The position numbers and the translations under genes were made by a program. A DNA stretch of 64,000 bases from the NCBI RefSeq assembly GCF_037975245.1, contig NC_092564.1:17655984-17719983 (forward strand), read 5' to 3'. The stretch is from Apostichopus japonicus (lineage: Eukaryota; Echinodermata; Holothuroidea; Aspidochirotida; Stichopodidae). Of the stretch, positions 60,101 through 64,000 are shown piece after piece; position 1 is the stretch's first letter; each line of letters begins with the position of its first letter. The notes beneath the pieces are model-generated. The model was not told the DNA's origin. It saw only the letters and a list, made by a program, of their open reading frames with translations, and ran no database searches.

Positions 60101-62771
60101 TGATACAGACTTACCCTAAAGTCTGTAGGCTGATACAGACTTACCCTAAAGTCTGTAGGCTGATACAGACTTACCCTAAAGGAGGTAGGCTGATACAGAC
60201 GTATACCCTACAGTCTGTAGGCTGATAAAGACTTACCCTAAAGGAGGTAGGCTGATACAGACTTACCCTAAAAGTATGTAGGCTGTTAGACTTGCCTAAA
60301 ATCTGTAGGCTGATAGACTTGCCTAAAGTCTGTAGGCTGATAGACTTGCCTAAAGTCTGTAGGCTGGTAGACTTGCCTAAAGTCTGTAGGCTGATAGACT
60401 TGCCTTACAGTCTGTAGGCTGATAGACTTGCCTAAAGTCTGTAGGCTGATAGACTTGCCTAAAGTCTGTAGGCTGATAGACTTGCCTTACAGTCTGTAGG
60501 CTGATAGACTTGCCTAAAGTCTGTAGGCTGATAGACTTGCCTAAAGTCTACAGTTTTGATAAGACTTACCCTAAAGTCTGTAGGCTGATACAGACTTACC
60601 CTTAAGTCTCTAGGCTGATACAGACTTACCCTTAAGTCTGTAGGCTGATACAGACTTATCCTAAAGTCTGTTGTAGGCTGGTGAAGACTTACATAAAGTC
60701 AACAGGCTGGTAGACTTGCTTAAAGTCTATATTTTCGATAGATCATTACCTAAAGTCTACTTGGTTAAGGAAGTCCCACGCAGATGCATGGCACACGACT
60801 GTTCTTCCATCGGTAGGTTTTTCGATGAGAGATTTATTCCAGAATTCTTCAGGCATTTCGATGAGACCGAGGGATTTGAAGAATTCATCGGATACTTGAA
60901 ACATTTGTAATGGCGTATATCCCTGTTGTGAAGAAGAAACTCATAGTTTCATGTCATTTCATTACTAACTTATTTTCTCGATGTTACGTAACAGGTGGTA
61001 GGATACTCAGGGTATACCTTAATAATGTCTCCAACTCAAACTGTAGCACAGTTCAATTATTTTATTATAATATTGTATAACATCGTCAATTCTACGAAAA
61101 TTCATTTGAAAAAGAATGTATATTTTATGAACTTAATATAATAATTCATTATCGCACTAAGTTAAATATGCATCTCATCATTAAAAATACTTCTTGATCA
61201 TTTTTTCTTAATCAAGAGTCATGAGAATACTGGTTATCATTTATTTACCTTGGAAACAAGGTTCGGTGTGATGTCAACAGAAGGTTTTCCTGGAAAAGGT
61301 TCAACCAGATCAAGTAAACCTGACCATGACTGTGCCCACATGTTACCTGGAAACAATAATAAAATACCAAATACAAAACTAATAAAAACAATACAATAAC
61401 AACAATAGTAAAGATATTGTAACATAGACCTATTTCGAATAGGCAGCACGCACCACGTTATGTGTCTGTTCAATATGTGATCCATATAAAAGCCCATGGC
61501 GCTCCCTACCTCTCTCCACCTCTCCCTCTCCACCTCACTCTCACATACACATGAGCTATTGACAATAATATTGACGAAGAACTAGATGGTTGGCTGGATG
61601 GCTGGATGGATTAATGGATGGATTAAAGGATGGATGGATGGATTGATGGATATAATGATGGTTGGATGGATGGATTGATGGATGGATGGATGGATGGATG
61701 AATGGACGGATGGATGGATAGATGGTTGGATGAATGGATGGATAGAATGATGGATGGATGGGTGATTGGATGGATGATTGGATGAACGGATGGACGGATG
61801 GATGGTTGGACGGGTGGACGGAATGACGAACGGATGGATGGATGGATGGATGGATGGGTGGATGGATGGATGGATGGATGGATGGATGGATGGATGGATG
61901 GATGGATGGATGGATGGATGGATGGATGGATGGATGGATGGATGGATGGATGGATGGATGGATGGATGGATGGATGGATGGATGGATGGATGGATGGATG
62001 GATGGATGGATGGATGGATGGATGGATGGATGGATGGATGGATGGATGGATGGATGGATGGATGGATGGATGGATGGATGGATGGATGGATGGATGGATG
62101 GATGGATGGATGGATGGATGGATGGATGGATGGATGGATGAATGGATGGATGGATGGATGAATGGATGGATGGACGGACGGATAGATGGACGGATGGATG
62201 AACGGATGAACGGATGGATGGATGGATGAATGGATGGATGGACGCATGAATGGATGGCCATAGCCCACACGTTTAGCGAAAGGTTTTCGATGAGTTGTTG
62301 GGATTTGAACATTGCATGTTTTGTTGCACCTTAGGGTACACAAGCATACAAATAATTCAGTCCTATACTACCACAACTTACAATCATATGTTCTTTTTCT
62401 TCTCCTTCTCACACTTTGATTGAGTTGTACCTTGTTTGAGCTGAATTCTTTGGAAAATCCCACCTATTTGATTTGTTTCCCCTTTTCTTTCGCATATTTT
62501 GTTTGTGTTTGTGTCTGGTTATTGCACACTCAGCTTACAGTTTCAGATTCCTTGCTCTAAGATCGTAATATTTGCTTACCAAGTAAATGTGCTGGGATTG
62601 GACCTTCTAAGTTAATATAATCCGATCCATATAAATCGTACAACTTTCTACGGACGTAGGCGTGAAGATTCTGGTACAGCGGTTGTAGCTGATTGTAGAG
62701 AGTCTCAACTTGTTGCCGTAGATCAGGTGTTTCATACCAGGATCTCCAGTAAGCACCACAGTCAGGTTGAT
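52959..62771 (-). CDS. ACE-B: active-type ACE (peptidyl-dipeptidase A, M2) gene, 5' end outside window
   Basis: Nine visible exons encode the last two thirds of an M2 domain. ACE removes C-terminal dipeptides from peptides as a secreted or membrane ectoenzyme. All key residues are present: HEMGH (58919-58933), GFHEAVGD with the Glu ligand (58847-58849), [19 protein letters not shown] and VPYIRYF, plus the Cys pairs of the second and third disulfides. Exon lengths and phases equal those of ACE-A except that ACE-A exons 9 and 10 are one exon here. Exons corresponding to ACE-A 1-5 are not in 62.8-64.0 kb, so they lie beyond the right edge. The last exon either ends at a TAG just after WTPAG or splices onward. 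ACE-A starts 5.6 kb downstream with its own signal peptide, so this is a tandem pair, not one two-domain ACE. Confidence 0.94.
53146..54359 (-). other. ACE-B last visible intron, with compound microsatellite
   Basis: Contains the (TA)n/(GCGTGCGTGTGTG) compound repeat at 53932-54124; the rest is unassigned AT-rich sequence. Confidence 0.6.
53932..54124. repeat. Compound (TA)n / (TG)n microsatellite
   Basis: Three TA tracts are separated by two copies of ATGCGTGCGTGCGTGTGTG, preceded by (CA)n CGCACGCAT on the opposite orientation. Overlapping YIYIYI open frames here are artefacts. Confidence 0.95.
54360..54482 (-). CDS. ACE-B exon equivalent to ACE-A exon 13
   Basis: 123 bases, phase 2/2. It encodes [40 protein letters not shown]. 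The Cys pair of the third disulfide is present. Donor GG|GTAAGT. Confidence 0.95.
54878..54976 (-). CDS. ACE-B exon equivalent to ACE-A exon 12
   Basis: 99 bases, phase 2/2. It encodes [20 protein letters not shown] and [12 protein letters not shown], with Lys, His and Tyr of the substrate-binding site intact. Confidence 0.95.
55160..55614. mobile_element. TIR-bounded element filled with GATATC-centred palindromes
   Basis: The left end CGCGCGTATGGAAAGCC and right end GGCTTTCCATACGCGCG are inverted; similarity continues for about 32 bases through TTTTAACATTTAAT. The whole interior is an array of AGATATCT palindromes with AATT spacers (units about 16-20 bp). A possible 3-bp duplication AAC flanks it. 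It lies in the ACE-B intron between 54977 and 56289. Confidence 0.85.
55615..56289 (-). other. Rest of the ACE-B intron upstream of the palindrome element
   Basis: Unassigned sequence. An open minus-strand frame at 55866-56138 has no ACE similarity and is not called. Confidence 0.4.
56290..56434 (-). CDS. ACE-B exon equivalent to ACE-A exon 11
   Basis: 145 bases, phase 1/2. It encodes [40 protein letters not shown] and NRDWWKLR. Acceptor TTATTTATAG; donor CAG|GTTTTG is a weaker 5' site. Confidence 0.94.
56527..56833. mobile_element. MITE-like element in an ACE-B intron
   Basis: The left end ATATTATGCATTTATATGCC and right end GGCATATAAATGCGCAATAT-like sequence (GATGCATATAAATGCGCAAT) are imperfect inverses of about 33 bases. 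Both continue into TGTTATAAC. The middle is a T/A-rich tract (56636-56750). About 307 bp. Confidence 0.6.
56834..57836. other. ACE-B intron sequence, no gene seen
   Basis: G-run at 56957-56970 and C-run at 57535-57551. Plus-strand frames such as 57185-57409 have no recognisable features. Confidence 0.4.
57837..58221. mobile_element. hAT-like MITE with perfect 8-bp target duplication
   Basis: It begins CATAGGCGTAG and ends with AACGCCTATG; perfect octamers ACCATACT flank it (57829-57836, 58222-58229). 385 bp. It shares its CATAGGCGT terminus and an AAATTCGGGCA interior phrase with the 41.5 kb element, so the two are of one family. Confidence 0.88.
58230..58758 (-). other. ACE-B intron with G/C runs
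   Basis: Contains a CAGTGGCGTAGGAAGG sequence at 58384 that resembles a hAT-type terminus without a visible partner, and a local duplication of an ATGCAATTTGGTGC phrase (58533 and 58613). The catalytic exon's donor follows. Confidence 0.4.
58759..58982 (-). CDS. ACE-B catalytic exon (HEMGH and GFHEAVGD)
   Basis: 224 bases, phase 2/1. It encodes [40 protein letters not shown] and [20 protein letters not shown]. All three zinc ligands and the catalytic Glu are present. This single exon covers ACE-A exons 9 and 10. Confidence 0.97.
59150..60745. repeat. 30-bp minisatellite seeded from the ACE-B exon 8 donor
   Basis: The central block (59420-60270) is built of 30-bp units GTCTGTAGGCTGATACAGAC + TTACCCTAAA, with variants GGAGGT for GTCTGT and CTACA for CTAAA. 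The order GGAGGT, GTCTGT, GTCTGT recurs as a 90-bp higher-order unit. A 27-bp variant (GATAGACTTGCCTAAA) fills 60270-60560. Both edges are more diverged. On the gene's strand each unit reads ACTTTAGGGTAAGTCTG, like the true donor CTTTAG|GTAATG at 60750. Confidence 0.93.
60750..60922 (-). CDS. ACE-B exon equivalent to ACE-A exon 8
   Basis: 173 bases, phase 0/2. It encodes [39 protein letters not shown] and [11 protein letters not shown]. The HASAW residues are intact. The donor is CTTTAG|GTAATG, and the 30-bp minisatellite begins right after it in the intron. Confidence 0.95.
61249..61346 (-). CDS. ACE-B exon equivalent to ACE-A exon 7
   Basis: 98 bases, phase 1/0. It encodes [20 protein letters not shown], with the Trp and Gln of the ACE substrate pocket intact. 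Donor AAG|GTAAAT. Confidence 0.95.
61580..62258. repeat. (GATG)n tetranucleotide array, about 680 bp
   Basis: GATG/GGAT repeats, nearly perfect in 61860-62140 and interrupted at both ends. It lies in an ACE-B intron between exons at 62580 and 61346. Long open frames ([16 protein letters not shown]) are by-products. Confidence 0.97.
62580..62771 (-). CDS. ACE-B exon equivalent to ACE-A exon 6
   Basis: 192 bases, phase 1/1. It encodes [29 protein letters not shown] and [13 protein letters not shown]. Acceptor CACCAATAG, donor CTTG|GTAAGC. Confidence 0.95.
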
Positions 62772-62828
62772 CTATTGGTGTCATAGAAAAGAGTATCATC
62801 AGTTACAGAGGATATAAATACATAAAAA

Positions 62829-62904
62829 CATATATATAACATATATATATATATATATAACATATATATATATATATAGATATATAAATATAGATATATA
62901 TATA

Positions 62905-62958
<54 letters not shown>
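62829..62958. repeat. (TA)n tract with GATATA interruptions
   Basis: About 130 bases of TA repeat, 58 bases upstream (gene sense) of the first visible ACE-B exon. Confidence 0.95.
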
Positions 62959-62960
<2 letters not shown>

Positions 62961-64000
62961 ATCTCCGTATAAGTTAACACTGTGACAAGTGTCTGGTCAC
63001 TTCCTTGTATATTTTGAAATACGTTATACTCATCCTTCTATAAGAACAAAGAAGTAAATGAATAACTATAAATGTATACTCCCTCGATACTCGTTACCCT
63101 GACTAAATCAAATTATAAGTATGTGCTAGGTTTGTTAGGTGTGTTAGGTGGGTTGGGCTGTAATCGACTGATCAAAGATAAAACAATTTTCACGTTATTG
63201 TGTTCTACCGAGACAAAGGTTATGACTGAACTAATCAAGAAGAACACAATTGCTGAAAACGTTCGTTAATCATTAGCAAGGATATCTGATTTGAATTCTT
63301 CTATACAAGATAGCCGAAGGGGGTATGACTCTGTATCTGAGAACGTGTTTAAACTTCATAAAACACTAACTATGGTTTCTTTTTCATCACTCAGGGCCGA
63401 TTACCGTACAACGGTTCATTCTTTAGAACACCGTTATGAACAGCAAAGTTTTGAAATAAATGTCAAATTGTAAAATGATTTACTGTCCAGACATTCAATT
63501 ATACGTTTACTGTACAAAATTGTTTTTCTTTTTTCATTTTATCTCATTTTATTTCATTTCATTTCATTTTATTTCATTGTATTTCATTTTATTTCATTTT
63601 GCTTTTGGGTTGGATAACCAAAAATTCAACACGGTTTGATTGTTTCTTAATTTATATTACCACGAATTAGTCTTCGGTGTTGTTTATATATAAGCCAAGC
63701 AGATAAATCATCAACTTTTTCAGTTTTAATATTGAATTCTGGTTTTGTCATCATATATTAGAAAATATGGACTGCGTGGATAAGCATACAGACATTTTCG
63801 GCAGTCAAATCAACTCAGTTGGGAACTCAACATATACAGAGACTAAGGATTTTGTTGTTGTTTTTTCAGTACAAACAAACCGAGCAATTTATTTTTGGTT
63901 TCCTCCACCCTCTTATCCTGAATTGTGACATTCCGTCTGCCAATGTATTAATAGTTAACCCCTTTTTTGGGGGAAGACATCGTTAATGATCCATAAATAA
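62959..64000. other. Right edge, ACE-B intron, no exon seen
   Basis: Searched by eye for the preceding ACE exon (equivalent of ACE-A exon 5) without success. It contains a TTTCA/TTTTA pentanucleotide-like tract at 63538-63602. Confidence 0.4.
63538..63602. repeat. TTTCA/TTTTA-rich simple repeat
   Basis: ATTTCATTTT-type pentamers repeat for about 65 bases. Confidence 0.85.

Noticed and set aside
59150-60745. CRISPR-like regular 30-bp repeats
   Set aside because: Units are contiguous with no unique spacers, and the locus is an animal intron. It is a minisatellite.
61582-62343. Open frame of 253 residues (PSIHPSIH repeats) and GWMD frames on the other strand
   Set aside because: They are produced by the (GATG)n array, which is open in several frames on both strands. 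No start context, domain or splice signal supports a gene.
8161-62771. One two-domain somatic-type ACE gene
   Set aside because: The second unit begins with its own ATG and signal peptide (47408), and the first unit can end at a stop (52959). Two separate genes fit better, although a read-through transcript cannot be excluded.

Overview
This is animal nuclear DNA: AT-rich, with long intergenic and intronic stretches, GT-AG introns, many (TA)n tracts, tandem arrays and small inverted-repeat transposons. The gene content (two single-domain ACE genes, a Nedd4/WW-ligand type small membrane protein family) and the style of the repeats suggest a marine invertebrate, probably a deuterostome such as an echinoderm. 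The species cannot be fixed from the sequence alone.

Minus strand. Two angiotensin-converting-enzyme (peptidase family M2) genes lie head to tail. The upstream copy (here ACE-B) enters from the right edge; nine coding exons are visible from 62771 to 52964, its 5' exons lie outside the window, and all zinc and catalytic residues are intact. The downstream copy (ACE-A) starts at 47408 with a signal peptide and is complete in 14 coding exons down to 8161. Every exon joins in frame, the three disulfide pairs of the fold are kept, and no coding exon has a stop. However, the HEMGH zinc motif reads YLMGR, the third zinc ligand is Ala, and several pocket residues are changed. ACE-A is therefore an intact but catalytically dead paralogue beside an active one.

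Plus strand. Intron 2 of ACE-A (about 27.9 kb, 18281-46207) carries four small genes in the opposite orientation (about 19.98, 23.97, 32.1 and 40.1 kb). Each coding exon sits just after a splice acceptor and encodes a 136-154 residue protein: a short N-terminus, one transmembrane helix, a basic and usually Cys-containing stop-transfer segment, and a cytosolic PPxY tail. Three share an unrecognised block of about 45 residues that begins at PPxY and ends with a YVKWDGxGPxPTRTxLG-like signature. This nested family is the best candidate here for an undescribed system, perhaps as membrane adaptors for Nedd4-type ubiquitin ligases (inference).

Repeats. Left flank (1-8 kb): a nested hAT-type element, a satellite of about 335 bp units and a 19-bp array. 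The ACE genes hold two tandem arrays that look seeded from exon edges: a 131-bp array from the acceptor side of ACE-A exon 14, and a 30-bp minisatellite from the donor side of an ACE-B exon that repeats a strong 5' splice-site sequence dozens of times. There are three arrays of about 16-20 bp palindromes centred on CATG, CTTAAG or GATATC, two of them bounded by terminal inverted repeats. Several hAT-like elements have 8-bp target duplications, and four copies of a shared GCGCCA/TGGCGC hairpin core lie inside such elements.
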